This document shows, one piece after another, positions 42,204 to 52,246 of a DNA stretch of 64,000 nucleotides. Made by a program: the position numbers and the translations under genes. The notes beneath the pieces are model-generated. The model was not told where the DNA came from, made no database searches, and saw only the letters and a list, made by a program, of their open reading frames with translations. Origin of the DNA: Pectobacterium wasabiae CFBP 3304 (GTDB taxonomy: Bacteria; Pseudomonadota; Gammaproteobacteria; Enterobacterales; Enterobacteriaceae); the NCBI RefSeq assembly GCF_001742185.1, contig NZ_CP015750.1, forward strand, positions 744,001 to 808,000, in the 5' to 3' direction. The number at the start of each line of letters is the position of its first letter. Position 1 is the stretch's first letter.

Positions 42204-42252
42204 TGCAGGATACCAGAAACCGCCCCAAACACGGGAAAGAAGATATCCTGCA
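42204..42252. repeat. Palindromic repeat A, copy 1
   Basis: A 49-bp element with perfect 9-bp ends (tgcaggata and tatcctgca) and conserved inner bases ccagaa and gaaagaaga. A second copy of the same length lies at 48391-48439. Confidence 0.75.
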
Positions 42253-42514
42253 ATGCGTGCTGTATCGCGTTTTATTCCCGTTATACCGCAAATTATCTGG
42301 GTGTTAGCGACATAACATATTTGGGAAAGGCTGATGGGGTTGCAGCCTGATTCTATCATCGGAAATATGCAGCGTATGGAATAACTTCTGAGGTAAATGA
42401 ACGCGATAATGTCGTTATCAGTCCCGAACCGCCCGATGCGGAAAATTGATTTACCCCGACTGACGTAGTACCATCTGGCACTCTCCTTATTCGTCATAAC
42501 CATTTGGTTTTCCT

Positions 42515-43273
42515 ATGCCAATCATCCAATCGGTGGAACGCGCGTTACGTATTCTGGATCTCTTCGATGAGTATAATGTTGAGATCAAGATTACTGATAT
42601 CAGCACGCAAATAGGGTTACACAAAAGTACCCTGCATTCCCTGTTGAAAACGCTTCAGGTTGCTGGCTATATCGACCAAAACAAAGAGAACGGTAAATAC
42701 CGACTGGGTATGAAACTGGTTGAGCGCGGCAATTTAGTGGTGAACTCCATTGATATTCGTGAAAAAGCCCGTAGCTATCTGCTCGATCTGGCGTCACAAA
42801 CAGGCCAAACCACGCATTTGGCGATCCTTGATGGCAAAGAAGCCGTGTACATCGATAAAGTGGAAGGGAAACTGGCGGTCATTACGTTTTCCCGCATCGG
42901 TCGCCGTTTGCCGATCCACGCGACGGCAATAGGCAAAGTACTGATGGCCTTCACACAAGAGGAAGAAGTCAATACGCTCTTGCAGGGTTACGATTTTACC
43001 CGACAAACCCCCAATACCCTTGTCGATAGGGAGGCATTCCTGAAAGAGTTGGAGTTTGTGCGTCAACATGGTTATGCCCTGGATAATCAGGAAAATGAGC
43101 AAGGCGTTCGCTGTATTTCTGTCCCTATCTGGAACCACGCTCGCCGTATCATCGCAGCCATAAGTATGTCCACGTTGACCAATCGCGTATCGGACAACGA
43201 CATCAACGAGTACATTTTGTTGCTGAAAGAGGCCTCAAAAGCCTTGTCGCAACGGCTCGGCTACGAAGGCTGA
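42515..43273 (+). CDS. IclR-family regulator, YjhI/YagI-like
   Basis: The 252-residue protein has an IclR winged helix (residues 1-65: QSVERALRILDLFDEY, then DISTQIGLHKSTLHSLLKTL) and the effector-binding domain with IGRRLPIHATAIGKVLMAF. It resembles YagI/YjhI, the E. coli regulators linked to D-xylonate use, and it borders the matching permease, dehydratase and aldolase genes. It is convergent with the permease, with a hairpin between. It probably controls the aldolase promoter near 48110. Confidence 0.85.
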   Translation: MPIIQSVERALRILDLFDEYNVEIKITDISTQIGLHKSTLHSLLKTLQVAGYIDQNKENGKYRLGMKLVERGNLVVNSIDIREKARSYLLDLASQTGQTTHLAILDGKEAVYIDKVEGKLAVITFSRIGRRLPIHATAIGKVLMAFTQEEEVNTLLQGYDFTRQTPNTLVDREAFLKELEFVRQHGYALDNQENEQGVRCISVPIWNHARRIIAAISMSTLTNRVSDNDINEYILLLKEASKALSQRLGYEG

Positions 43274-43283
43274 AGTGAAGCGT

Positions 43284-43318
43284 GCGCTCTGGCAGCGTTA
43301 CCGTACATACCAGAGCGC
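43284..43318. terminator. Hairpin between convergent iclR-like and gntP-like genes
   Basis: Perfect 9-bp inverted repeat gcgctctgg (43284-43292) and ccagagcgc (43310-43318) in a 52-base space between two convergent genes. It has no clear T run on either strand, but the position fits a bidirectional terminator. Confidence 0.65.
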
Positions 43319-43325
43319 AACAACG

Positions 43326-44672
43326 TCAGAGCATCATATTAAGTAAAAGAATAAAGATAAGACCAAAGATAGAAACTAGCGTAGAGAGTAAAGTCCAGGT
43401 CGCAAACGTCTCTTTCATTGTTAAGCCGAAATACTCTTTAATCATCCAGAAGCCAGCATCGTTAACATGCGAAGCAATGGCGCTCCCCGCCCCTGTTGCC
43501 AATGTCACTAATGCCAAATTAGCGTCACTTTGTGCTAACGTCGGGATCACCAGCCCTGCTGTGGAGATAGCCGCCACGGTTGCCGATCCCAACGAAATTC
43601 GTAGAATCGCCGCGACGCACCAGGCCAGAAGAATAGGCGATGCCGATGTGCCAGCAAATAACTCTGCTACATAGGTTCCTACCCCACCGTCGATCAACAC
43701 CTGTTTGAATGCACCGCCCCCGCCGATGATTAATAGCATCATCCCAATGGCAGCCGCGGCAGAGCTACAGGACGCCATCAACGTTTTCATCTCGATATTC
43801 CGTTGCAGCCCCATAGAGTACATGGCAAATAACAAAGAGATCACCATCGCAACCGAGGCATCACCGAGCAGTTTAATAATATCAATCAGCATGTTACCTG
43901 GCACGCCAAGCGCCTGCTGTACCATGGATACCAGCGTTGCGATTGACATCAGAATAACCGGGAGCATAGCAGTAAATAAGCTAATACCGAACCCTGGCGT
44001 TTCCTCTAATAAAAAGGTTTTCTGCATACCTAGTGATTCAATATTACCAACTTTATTAAATCCTTCCGGCACGATGATTTTGGCTACTTTATTAAATAAT
44101 GGCCCACAGAGAACAACCGTCGGCGCGCCGACAATAATGCCATAGAACAATACCGTTCCTATATCAGCACCATATTCACCTGCGATCATCGTCGGACCAG
44201 GGTGCGGAGGAAGAAAACCATGAGTCACCAATAATGCGGAAATCATGGGGATCCCAAGGTGAAGGATCGATACATTCAATTGTCGCGACATGGTAAATAA
44301 AATGGGGATTAATAAAACCAGTCCCACTTCGAAAAATAAGGCAATCCCGACAATAAATGAAGCAATAACCACTGCCCACTCAATACGGCGTGCACCAAAA
44401 CGGTTAATCAGCGTCACCGCGATACGATGCGCGCCACCGGCATCTGCAATCAGTCGTCCCAGCATTGCCCCTACACCAAAGATCAATGCGATATGGCCAA
44501 GTGTTCCACCCAGTCCTTTCTCAATTGATTTCACGACGCCATTGAGAGGGATACCGAGTGCCAACGCAACACCAAAAGCAACAATGAGTAAGGATACAAA
44601 GGTATTTAACTTTAACTTCATGATAAATATCAGAAGGAAAAAAATACCGATACAGACAATAAATAAAGGCAT
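43326..44672 (-). CDS. GntP-family sugar-acid permease, YjhF-like
   Basis: The 448-residue membrane protein has 12 or more hydrophobic segments and GntP-family hallmarks: [17 protein letters not shown] near residue 65, [14 protein letters not shown] near 150, and the C-terminal [15 protein letters not shown]. It imports a sugar acid with protons. Size and neighbours (dehydratase, pyruvate aldolase, IclR) equal the E. coli yjhIHGF set, so the substrate is likely a pentonate such as D-xylonate. A 322-base gap separates it from the dehydratase gene. Confidence 0.88.
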   Translation of the reverse strand: MPLFIVCIGIFFLLIFIMKLKLNTFVSLLIVAFGVALALGIPLNGVVKSIEKGLGGTLGHIALIFGVGAMLGRLIADAGGAHRIAVTLINRFGARRIEWAVVIASFIVGIALFFEVGLVLLIPILFTMSRQLNVSILHLGIPMISALLVTHGFLPPHPGPTMIAGEYGADIGTVLFYGIIVGAPTVVLCGPLFNKVAKIIVPEGFNKVGNIESLGMQKTFLLEETPGFGISLFTAMLPVILMSIATLVSMVQQALGVPGNMLIDIIKLLGDASVAMVISLLFAMYSMGLQRNIEMKTLMASCSSAAAAIGMMLLIIGGGGAFKQVLIDGGVGTYVAELFAGTSASPILLAWCVAAILRISLGSATVAAISTAGLVIPTLAQSDANLALVTLATGAGSAIASHVNDAGFWMIKEYFGLTMKETFATWTLLSTLVSIFGLIFILLLNMML

Positions 44673-44994
44673 CTTCGTAACTCCGGGTTTTTATATTTTA
44701 CGGTAAGATTTATTTTTATTCATTCTCATTAAAAAGAAATAAAACAGAAAAAGCCCAAGTCCTCAACAGGACAGAAAACCGTAATTAGGCCTGCCAATTT
44801 CACAGCATAAAAGAGAATGAGTATATTTATAATTTCCCTGGTGATGGCTTTTTAATTAACGCTTAACTCCTTTTCATTACGATCGGGTAAAAACCCCTCC
44901 ACGGCATATTACTGGCTGAAAGATAAATCAGGACAGTAATATGCAACATGACATTATCTCTGCAACATAATTTATCGATATAGAATAAAAGGCA
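44673..44994. other. Gap between dehydratase and permease genes
   Basis: An AT-rich 322-base stretch upstream of the permease, leftward. It may hold a separate promoter for the permease. The upstream gene ends without a clear terminator. No gene, operator or known element was recognised. Confidence 0.4.
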
Positions 44995-46962
44995 TTAATA
45001 ATTTAAAACTTTCATACCTGCACGTAATGCATCGATAATTTTATCGGTATCATAAATACAGCCTTTCCAAGTGCCGCCGCTTGCCGCCTGCAACGCTGCC
45101 CACAGGCGTGTATCATCGGGTAGCTCGGCGTGAGCGCTCAAATCAGGATGTGCCTGACGTGTCGCCAACACTTCAGCACCTTCTTCCGGCGTCAGTCGCT
45201 GCTCGGTGGTGCCGATAAAGTTAATAGAGCCCGACAACTGCTGCCTATCGACAATAATCTCAATAATATCGCCATCGCGCAGCTTGCCTATCGGACCGCC
45301 GACTAACGCTTCCGGACCGACATGACCAATGCAGGCTCCCGTTGATACACCAGAGAAACGGGCATCGGTGATAAGAGACACGTGCTTGCCGTAGGGTAAA
45401 TGCTTCAGCGCTGAGGTGACCTGATATGTTTCTTCCATACCGGTGCCAGATGGCCCTCCGCCGATGATGACCATAATATCGCCGTGATGAATCTGACCAT
45501 GTTTAATGGCGTGGATCGCCAACGCTTCAGAAGTAAAGACGCAGGCCTTGCCGGTATGACGATAGACACCATCTTCACCCACCACGGAGGCATCGATCGC
45601 CGTGGATTTAATCACCGATCCTTCCGGGGCAATATTGCCCATCGGGAAGGTAATCGTTGACGTCAACCCTCTTTCGCGTGCTTGCACGGGGCTCATGATG
45701 ACCTCATCGGGGCGGATACCATCCAATTCCCACAGGCGCTCACGGAATATCCTCCGCCGTTCAGAGGTCTCCCACCAGGCAAGGTTGTCACCCACACATT
45801 CTCCCGTCACGGTCAGCGCATCCTCATGCAGTAGCCCCAGATCGCGCAGGTGCAACATGACTTCCGGCACGCCACCGGCCAAAAACGCACGCACGGTAGG
45901 ATGATAAACCGGGCCATTAGGTAAAACACTCACCAGACGCGGCACGCGACGATTGATCGCCGTCCAATCATCAACACTCGGGATCCGGCAGCCAGCAGCA
46001 TGAGCAATCGCGGGAATATGCAGCAGCAAATTGGTTGACCCACCAAACGCCGCATGAACCGCCATCGCATTCTCAATAGCCTTATCAGTCAGGATATCTT
46101 TGGTGCTTAACCCCTTACGCTCCAGTGTCAGTACTGCACGAGCCGATTGCCGGGCAATTTCCAGCCAGACCTCCTGACCAGAAGGTGCCAGTGCCGAATG
46201 GGGTAATGCCAGCCCCAGCGCCTCTGCCACTACCTGAGAAGTCCCTGCTGTGCCAAGAAATTGGCATCCACCGCCCGGCGAAGCGCACGCTCGACAGCCA
46301 AGCATCGCGGCTTCTTCCAGCGTGATATCGTGGTTGGCAAAACGGGCACCAATGGTCTGAACTTTCCCGGCATCTTCACCCTGTGTTGGCGGCAATGTCG
46401 CCCCACCGGGAACAATAATCGTCGGCAGAGTATGCATAGAGGACAGCGCAATCATCATCGCCGGCAACCCTTTGTCACAGGTGGCGACACCGATAACCGC
46501 TTTGCGGGTGGGGAGCGATCGAATCAGACGACGAAAGACCACCGCGGCATCATTCCGATACGGCAATGAATCAAACATGCCGGTGGTTCCCTGAGAACGG
46601 CCATCGCAAGGATCGCTGATATAACCGGCAAACGGCACGCCACGATGCAGCGCAACTTCTTCAGCCGCTGCGCGCATCTGCAAGCCAATCTCCCAATGTC
46701 CCGTGTGATAACCTAACGCTACAGGCTTACCATCAGCATCGCGGATCCCGCCCTGCGTACCTAAAATTAACACCTCGCTACCCAGCAATTTATTTGGGTC
46801 CCACCCCATACCGGCGTTGAGCGTCAGACCGAAAATATGGCCGCTCGGTGAGTCAATCAGCATTTCCGGTGTCAGCGGTAATGCTCCCTGAGGACCTTCC
46901 GCATGCGTCTGAATGTCATAAATCTGCGCATTGTCCTGATGAAAAATTGTATTTATAGACAT
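44995..46962 (-). CDS. Pentonate dehydratase of the IlvD/Edd family, YjhG-like
   Basis: The 655-residue protein matches E. coli YjhG/YagF in length. Iron-sulfur cluster cysteines are seen in [27 protein letters not shown] and [18 protein letters not shown]. It removes water from a sugar acid (D-xylonate in the E. coli enzymes) to give a 2-keto-3-deoxy acid, the substrate of the aldolase encoded next. The C-terminal [18 protein letters not shown] segment is conserved in the family. It starts 138 bases after the aldolase gene in the same direction. Confidence 0.9.
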   Translation of the reverse strand: MSINTIFHQDNAQIYDIQTHAEGPQGALPLTPEMLIDSPSGHIFGLTLNAGMGWDPNKLLGSEVLILGTQGGIRDADGKPVALGYHTGHWEIGLQMRAAAEEVALHRGVPFAGYISDPCDGRSQGTTGMFDSLPYRNDAAVVFRRLIRSLPTRKAVIGVATCDKGLPAMMIALSSMHTLPTIIVPGGATLPPTQGEDAGKVQTIGARFANHDITLEEAAMLGCRACASPGGGCQFLGTAGTSQVVAEALGLALPHSALAPSGQEVWLEIARQSARAVLTLERKGLSTKDILTDKAIENAMAVHAAFGGSTNLLLHIPAIAHAAGCRIPSVDDWTAINRRVPRLVSVLPNGPVYHPTVRAFLAGGVPEVMLHLRDLGLLHEDALTVTGECVGDNLAWWETSERRRIFRERLWELDGIRPDEVIMSPVQARERGLTSTITFPMGNIAPEGSVIKSTAIDASVVGEDGVYRHTGKACVFTSEALAIHAIKHGQIHHGDIMVIIGGGPSGTGMEETYQVTSALKHLPYGKHVSLITDARFSGVSTGACIGHVGPEALVGGPIGKLRDGDIIEIIVDRQQLSGSINFIGTTEQRLTPEEGAEVLATRQAHPDLSAHAELPDDTRLWAALQAASGGTWKGCIYDTDKIIDALRAGMKVLNY

Positions 46963-47100
46963 GGCTTATTCACTTATTTTTTGGAATAAAACGTACTGTT
47001 TTCTTTTAGATAACAGCATGCACGACATCACTACTCACTGGATTCCGGTTTCAGGCCGCACGCACTGCGCTAGCGTCCCGTAACCGGATAACTCTTTTCG

Positions 47101-48018
47101 TTATTTTTCTGATAACACGCCCGCATCAACGAGCGTTTGCCGAACCTGTGCTTTCTGCTCGTTATTTAATGGCTGTGTCGGCGCTAAACAGGCCGTGGAA
47201 ATATCCAGTCCCATTAGCGTCATCGCTTCTTTCACAACATTCACAAATGGACTGTCAATTTGATAGAGGCGCGGCAATTGCAAAATCGTTTTATGCATGT
47301 CCATCGCCTCAGCGAATTCCCCATTGCGCAGCGCCTGATAGATACCGACAGACAGTTCAGGTACAAAATTGGCACTGGCGGAGATTGCTCCATCTCCCCC
47401 CATCAACACCGTATTCAATAAGTGATCGTCAAAACCACAGAACACCGCGAAATCAGGATGGGCGCTCTTCACTGTGGTGATCATATCGCGCAAATGCGCC
47501 ACAGAATCGATGGTGTCTTTGATACCGACGATGTTGTGATGTGCATCGGCCAGACGCTTCACGAGAGCGGGATAGAGATCCTGACCGGTGAGCTTGGGGA
47601 AATTGTACAAAATCACCGGGAGCGAGACAGCGGTGGCGATGGCGCCGTAATAGCCCATCAAGTTCTCTTCGGTAATTTGCCAGTAGTAGGGGTTAATGGC
47701 GACAACCGCATCTGCACCCGCTTCCTCAGCATGTTGACTTAGCGCAACGGCTTCACGTGTGTTTGTACTGCCCACGCCAATCAATACCGGAACACGACGA
47801 TCCACCATACGGATCACAGCCTCGGCCAATGCCATACGCTCTGTCGCAGACATTTGCGAAAACTCCCCTCCCGTACCGAGGAAAAATAGCCCATTCACGC
47901 CTGCGGCGATCAGGCTGTCAATCACGCGTTGCATTCCTGCTTCATCCAGAAGGCCATCATTCGTAAAGATTGATGACACCGGTGGAATGATCCCGGCGAA
48001 CTTGGTGATAAATCCCAT
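47101..48018 (-). CDS. 2-keto-3-deoxy-pentonate aldolase, YjhH/YagE-like
   Basis: The 305-residue protein is of the DHDPS/NAL superfamily, with GTGGEF at residues 48-53, Y138 in LYNFPKLTG and the Schiff-base lysine K167 in VGIKDT. It resembles YagE/YjhH, which split 2-keto-3-deoxy-D-pentonate into pyruvate and glycolaldehyde. It is the first gene of the leftward catabolic set, with an aggagaag ribosome site and a palindromic operator candidate about 90 bases upstream. Confidence 0.9.
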   Translation of the reverse strand: MGFITKFAGIIPPVSSIFTNDGLLDEAGMQRVIDSLIAAGVNGLFFLGTGGEFSQMSATERMALAEAVIRMVDRRVPVLIGVGSTNTREAVALSQHAEEAGADAVVAINPYYWQITEENLMGYYGAIATAVSLPVILYNFPKLTGQDLYPALVKRLADAHHNIVGIKDTIDSVAHLRDMITTVKSAHPDFAVFCGFDDHLLNTVLMGGDGAISASANFVPELSVGIYQALRNGEFAEAMDMHKTILQLPRLYQIDSPFVNVVKEAMTLMGLDISTACLAPTQPLNNEQKAQVRQTLVDAGVLSEK

Positions 48019-48109
48019 TTAACTTCTCCTTACAGCATCAGATAGCAAAAAAGAAACAGACTCTCTGCCAATACATTTGGTCAGTGATGATGATTTTTGT
48101 TTTACATTA

Positions 48110-48124
48110 TAGAACTCAGTTCTA
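48110..48124. promoter_or_regulatory. Operator-like palindrome upstream of the aldolase gene
   Basis: tagaactcagttcta is a perfect 7-bp inverted repeat around one base. The form (15 bp, odd centre) is like known IclR-family operators, and an IclR gene is part of the cluster. It lies about 92 bases before the aldolase start. Confidence 0.6.
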
Positions 48125-48390
48125 CATTACATAACCGAAATGCTAGCACCACAGTTTGTGGCGAGTAAATAACCGGCAGAGCGAAACATTGAGAAATGGT
48201 CACTGGATCACAAAATAGAGACACGGGAGGAAACGGAGAGGCGGTAATCAGTCAGTCATGCCGCACCAGGAAAACAGGTGCCACAAGGGATGACCCTGTG
48301 TTGGCAAAATACGATGGAGAAGGAAAAAGGCGTGACACTCGCGTTACGCAGAACAGGGAATGGGGAGGAATAAAACGCTATATTCTTAAT

Positions 48391-48439
48391 TGCAGGATAC
48401 CAGAACCCTTCCCGACTGCGGAAAGGAAGATATCCTGCA
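48391..48439. repeat. Palindromic repeat A, copy 2
   Basis: Same 49-bp length, same 9-bp ends (tgcaggata, tatcctgca) and similar interior as the copy at 42204-42252. The two copies bracket the pentonate cluster, but such elements are probably dispersed genome-wide. Confidence 0.75.
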
Positions 48440-48472
48440 ATGTGTACTGTCGCTTAAAACACCGTGCTGACA

Positions 48473-48489
48473 GCGGCGGTAGCCGCCGC
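48473..48489 (-). terminator. Hairpin after pdxA2
   Basis: gcggcgg-tag-ccgccgc is a perfect GC stem four bases beyond the pdxA2 stop. No T run follows on the minus strand, so it may end transcription weakly or protect the mRNA end. Confidence 0.5.
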
Positions 48490-48492
48490 CAA

Positions 48493-49473
48493 TCAGGCCA
48501 GTTGCATCGCAAGCTGAATAGAGATCGCCATGCTTTCAGGCTTCGCTTTACCCGTCCAGGCAATGTCAAAGGCCGTGCCGTGGTCAGCCGACGTGCGGAT
48601 AAACGGCAGCCCAGCGGTGATGTTCACCCCATCATAGAAACCCAACAGCTTGAGCGGGATATGTCCCTGATCGTGATACATCGCCACCACCATATCGTAC
48701 TGGCCTTCATACGCCTGCAAATAGACGGTATCCGGCGGGCACGGGCCATATACATCAATGCCTTTGGCCTTCATGGCTTCAACCGATGGCGAGACGATTT
48801 TAATCTCTTCATCACCAAACAGGCCATTCTCACCCGCGTGCGGGTTAACCCCGGCAACGGCGATACGTGGATGGGTAAAACCGACGCGCTTAAGGAAGAC
48901 GTCCGCCATGTCGATCACCGTTTCCACGCGATCGCGGTTCAGGGTATCGAGGAATTTACGCAGTGCGATGTGCGTTGAAACATGGATAACTTTCAGCTTA
49001 TCGGTATACAACACCATCGCATAGTCGCGGCTGTTGGTCAGCTTCGCCAATAGTTCGGTGTGGCCCGGGTAAAGGTGACCTGCCGAGTGCAGCGCTTCTT
49101 TATTCAGTGGCGCGGTCGCGATCGCATGCACTTCACCCGCCATTGCCAGCTCGGTGGCTTTCTTTATGCAGCGATAGGCTAAATCGCCCGCCTGTGCCTG
49201 AACGACACCCGGTTTCAACGCCTGTGGATCTTCCAGCGGCTCATCAATGATGTTGATGACGCCTGGTGCAAATACCGCGTCAGCCGGTTTATCAATGATT
49301 TTTAACTCTACGGCAGGCACCACATTCAGCGCCAGAACACGTCGCATCGTCTGTACGCAGCCCACCACCACGGCAGATGCGCCGGAAAGCTCGCCTTCGG
49401 CCAGAGATTTGATAATAATTTCTGGTCCAATCCCTGCTGGATCACCCATCGTTACTGCAATAATTTTACTCAC
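48493..49473 (-). CDS. pdxA2: PdxA2-type 4-phospho-D-threonate dehydrogenase
   Basis: A GTG start at 49473, preceded by a ggagaagg site, gives 326 residues opening with [21 protein letters not shown], the standard PdxA start; a longer frame reaches back into the kinase gene. Metal ligands of the family are seen in [20 protein letters not shown] NPHAGENG and [11 protein letters not shown]. The linked DUF1537 kinase marks it as PdxA2, which oxidises 4-phospho-D-threonate or -erythronate and releases CO2 to give dihydroxyacetone phosphate, rather than vitamin B6 PdxA. It overlaps the kinase gene by eight bases. Confidence 0.88.
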   Translation of the reverse strand: MSKIIAVTMGDPAGIGPEIIIKSLAEGELSGASAVVVGCVQTMRRVLALNVVPAVELKIIDKPADAVFAPGVINIIDEPLEDPQALKPGVVQAQAGDLAYRCIKKATELAMAGEVHAIATAPLNKEALHSAGHLYPGHTELLAKLTNSRDYAMVLYTDKLKVIHVSTHIALRKFLDTLNRDRVETVIDMADVFLKRVGFTHPRIAVAGVNPHAGENGLFGDEEIKIVSPSVEAMKAKGIDVYGPCPPDTVYLQAYEGQYDMVVAMYHDQGHIPLKLLGFYDGVNITAGLPFIRTSADHGTAFDIAWTGKAKPESMAISIQLAMQLA

Positions 49474-50794
49474 TGACCTTCTCCTCAATAAAACGTAAAA
49501 CGTCGAGCAAAGTAGTTTCGTTGCCAAAACCCCCCGCTTTAGTCATCACAGGGGTCATGCCGACAACGCTGTTCAGCAGGTATCCCCAAGGCACGCAGGA
49601 TGCGATTTGCCCCTTAATCTGAAAGCCGGTAGCGCCCAGCGCGGTTGCTACGGCAATCGCAATATCACCACCCGATAAATACAGCCCTCCCGGTAAGCGT
49701 CGGCTAGCACCATCCGCTGCCCGACTATCTAGTGCCTGAACAATGCTGCGCGTAAGTTCTCCCAGATAGTGGCTGATCGTTTCACCAAGCTGCTGGCGAC
49801 TCAGTCCAAGCTCCCGACACCGCGCATCGATCTCGAAGCGCTGATTCTCGTTGTGACAGGTACGGATAATGCAGTGGTGCCCATTCATCAGTGCGTTCAC
49901 CGCGTCCTGACACTGGGACGCCATGCCGGTAGCTGAATGGGATGAAAAAAGCGCGCTGATATCGATCTCAACCAGCGTGACATCGCGGCGCAGTCGAGCG
50001 ATTGCAATCTGTTTTTGAGCGATGTCGCTCATTGACCCCACGACGGCCAGCAGCGGTTTCTCGGTCTTATGGGTAAAATCCAGCACATTTGCCAGTGCGT
50101 CGCTCAAGCCTGCCGAGCCAACCAGCAACGGACGAAACGGCAGCGCCTTCGCGGCATCAACGATATGCATCAAGTCGTCTTGCACGTCAGTATCAAGAAT
50201 AATCAGACGCGCCCCCTCGTCTGCCAACTGCTGCAAACGCAGGGCTAAATTAGCCTGACGAACATCATCAAGATGGACTTCAGCCACCGGCAACGCGGTC
50301 TGTTCCGCCAGACGAGCCGCAATAGAAGCCGACGCCACCGGAGTTTTCGGATCGCTGGCAAATTCGGTATCGGTAAGCAAACGACCATTAACCCAGACTT
50401 CACCTTTTCGGGTAACCCGTCCCAGCGTCGGCGATGCCGCAGCAATCAGTGCAACAGGCACCTCTGCCGCAGACAATGCAGCGGCGACTTCTGCACCCAA
50501 ATTCCCACGCAACGTCGAGTCTATCTTCTTAATAATCCAGCCTTGCCCGCCAGCCGCCTGCCAGGCGGCTACCGCGTCTGCAGTACGCTGAGACGCCACA
50601 TCGCTATGCGCCGCTCGGCTATCGGTGTTAATGACTACCGCATCACCCAGTAAATCCGCATGCAGTTTATTGACGTCAAATACGACGCTAACTCGCGCAC
50701 CATGCTGCGCCAGTCCGACGCCCGCATCATTGGCACCCGTAAAGTCATCAGCGACAACGACGACCTGCTCTGCTGATTGCTGCATGTTTGGCAT
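49466..50794 (-). CDS. dtnK: Four-carbon sugar-acid kinase (DUF1537), D-threonate kinase-like
   Basis: The 442-residue protein has the DUF1537 N-terminal motif [18 protein letters not shown] and the conserved [15 protein letters not shown] segment, then a C-terminal nucleotide-binding half with [17 protein letters not shown] and [15 protein letters not shown]. Family members phosphorylate four-carbon acid sugars at O-4. Linkage to pdxA2, without an LtnD-type dehydrogenase or OtnC/OtnI, is the pattern assigned to D-threonate kinase. It starts the leftward pair, facing an alcohol dehydrogenase gene across a 235-bp regulatory space. Confidence 0.85.
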   Translation of the reverse strand: MPNMQQSAEQVVVVADDFTGANDAGVGLAQHGARVSVVFDVNKLHADLLGDAVVINTDSRAAHSDVASQRTADAVAAWQAAGGQGWIIKKIDSTLRGNLGAEVAAALSAAEVPVALIAAASPTLGRVTRKGEVWVNGRLLTDTEFASDPKTPVASASIAARLAEQTALPVAEVHLDDVRQANLALRLQQLADEGARLIILDTDVQDDLMHIVDAAKALPFRPLLVGSAGLSDALANVLDFTHKTEKPLLAVVGSMSDIAQKQIAIARLRRDVTLVEIDISALFSSHSATGMASQCQDAVNALMNGHHCIIRTCHNENQRFEIDARCRELGLSRQQLGETISHYLGELTRSIVQALDSRAADGASRRLPGGLYLSGGDIAIAVATALGATGFQIKGQIASCVPWGYLLNSVVGMTPVMTKAGGFGNETTLLDVLRFIEEKVSE

Positions 50795-51029
50795 ACCTCA
50801 TTCTCGGTTCATGGTTATCTGGTAATGATTATATTGAATCACATTTGATTATATGTGAGCAACATCAAATTATTTAAAAGGAATTTCACCTATAAATTAT
50901 CACCACGATGTGGCAAATGGCGTTCAGTCGTGATGAAAACCACGCCATTTGACTGAAAATAATCACTATCGCAACCATTATCATCGCGATAACGCTCTGG
51001 CGAAGAAGAGAAAAGGCAAGGTAATAAGC
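50795..51029. promoter_or_regulatory. Divergent control region with CRP-like site and long inverted repeat
   Basis: tgtga-gcaaca-tcaaa at 50854-50869 has four of five bases right in the second CRP half-site. A long imperfect palindrome has arms caaatggcgt (50914-50923) and acgccatttg (50942-50951), extended by cagtc (50925-50929) and gactg (50951-50955). Because it lies between dtnK-pdxA2 and the dehydrogenase operon, one regulator may control both, which supports a shared pathway. Confidence 0.55.
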
Positions 51030-52166
51030 ATGAACATCAATAGCACTATCCTCAGCGGCTACCGGGTACTTCAGGACATCAGTCACCTGTTGTCAGGAAA
51101 ACAGCACGTTTTATTTGTCACCGACAAAAACATTGTCGGGCTGCCTGACGTTCAGGCGCTAATCGCACAAGTTAAGCAAGCCGTTCCGCAGGTTCTGCTG
51201 GTGGATAATGTGCCTGCCGAGCCGAGCCAGCATGACGTTGCCCAGATCCTGAGCCAGTTGGCACAAACCCAGACCGATCTGGTGATCGGCGTCGGTGGCG
51301 GCAGCGTGCTGGATGTCGCCAAACTGCTTTCCGTGCTATGCGCGGGTGATGAAACCGTGACGCTGGATAGCCTGCTGGCAGGGGAAAAACCCACCCGCCG
51401 CACAACGTCACTGCTTATCCCAACCACGGCGGGAACTGGCTCAGAAGCCACGCCGAATGCCATTCTGGCGATCCCAGAGAAAGAGACGAAAGTCGGCATT
51501 ATTACGCCCGTGATGCTGCCGGACTACGTTGCGCTGGTGCCAGAGCTGACGATCAGCATGCCGCCACACATCGCCGCTTCAACCGGTATTGATGCGCTCT
51601 GCCACCTGATCGAGTGCTTCACGTCTACGATTGCCAACCCGGTCAGCGACAACTACGCGCTGATTGGCCTGAAAAAGCTGTTTGCCAACCTCGAAACCTC
51701 CGTGCGTGAGCCGGGCAATCTGGAAGCCAAGCTGAATATGCTGTGGGCGTCCTATTACGGCGGTGCCGCCATTGCCCACTCCGGTACGCATCTGGTTCAT
51801 GCGATGTCCTACCCGCTCGGCGGCAAGTACCACATTCCACACGGCGTAGCGAACGCCATCTTGCTTGCACCTTGCATGCGTTTCGTGCAGGACGCCGCAC
51901 AGGACAAATTCGCTCAAGCGTATGACCTGCTGCCGGATGCCGATCTGACGCTCGATACAGCAGAAAAAGCGCAGGCGCTGGTGACCTATTTCAGCGAGCT
52001 GGTCAAACGACTTAATCTGCCCAACACCTTACAACAGCTTGGCGTGGAAAAAGATCACCTGCCCTACCTGGTCGATGCCGCGTTACAGGTTCAGCGCCTG
52101 ATGAAAAATGTACCGACGCAGGTCAGCGCTGACGATGTGCGTGAGGTTTATCTGACCCTGTTTTAA
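51030..52166 (+). CDS. Iron-containing alcohol dehydrogenase
   Basis: ATG 51030 with AAGG eight bases upstream gives 378 residues (MNINSTILSGYRV). The NAD-binding motif GGGSVLDVAK is at 89-98 and the metal-binding set lies in STGIDALCHLIECF and later HAMSYPLGGKYHIPHG. Such enzymes reduce or oxidise small hydroxy or aldehyde compounds. It heads the rightward operon with an aldolase and a symporter. In this context it could reduce the four-carbon aldehyde acid left by the aldolase; the direct evidence is only family membership and gene order. Confidence 0.88.
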   Translation: MNINSTILSGYRVLQDISHLLSGKQHVLFVTDKNIVGLPDVQALIAQVKQAVPQVLLVDNVPAEPSQHDVAQILSQLAQTQTDLVIGVGGGSVLDVAKLLSVLCAGDETVTLDSLLAGEKPTRRTTSLLIPTTAGTGSEATPNAILAIPEKETKVGIITPVMLPDYVALVPELTISMPPHIAASTGIDALCHLIECFTSTIANPVSDNYALIGLKKLFANLETSVREPGNLEAKLNMLWASYYGGAAIAHSGTHLVHAMSYPLGGKYHIPHGVANAILLAPCMRFVQDAAQDKFAQAYDLLPDADLTLDTAEKAQALVTYFSELVKRLNLPNTLQQLGVEKDHLPYLVDAALQVQRLMKNVPTQVSADDVREVYLTLF

Positions 52167-52246
52167 CAGCGCAGCGTTAAGAACATCGTTTTGAGTAGAA
52201 CAGTTTTAGGTTTTCACTTTTTGATTACGTGTCACGAGGAAGAACA

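Larger units (their letters stand above)
42103..42514. other. Divergent regulator intergenic region with two repeat remnants
   Basis: Between the DeoR and IclR genes. It holds a short copy of interspersed repeat B (42124-42190) and a copy of palindromic repeat A (42204-42252), listed separately. The remaining bases 42260-42514 should carry the IclR promoter; no operator was clear. Confidence 0.5.
48019..48492. other. Regulatory and repeat-containing gap
   Basis: The 474 bases between the aldolase start and the pdxA2 stop hold the aldolase promoter with an operator-like palindrome (48110-48124), a copy of repeat A (48391-48439), and a 7-bp GC hairpin with three-base loop (48473-48489) just past pdxA2. 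The stretch 48200-48390 shows no recognisable gene. Confidence 0.55.

Noticed and set aside
48196..48978. 260-residue frame antisense to pdxA2 and running through repeat A
   Set aside because: It crosses a palindromic repeat and the C-terminal half of a well-conserved enzyme gene.
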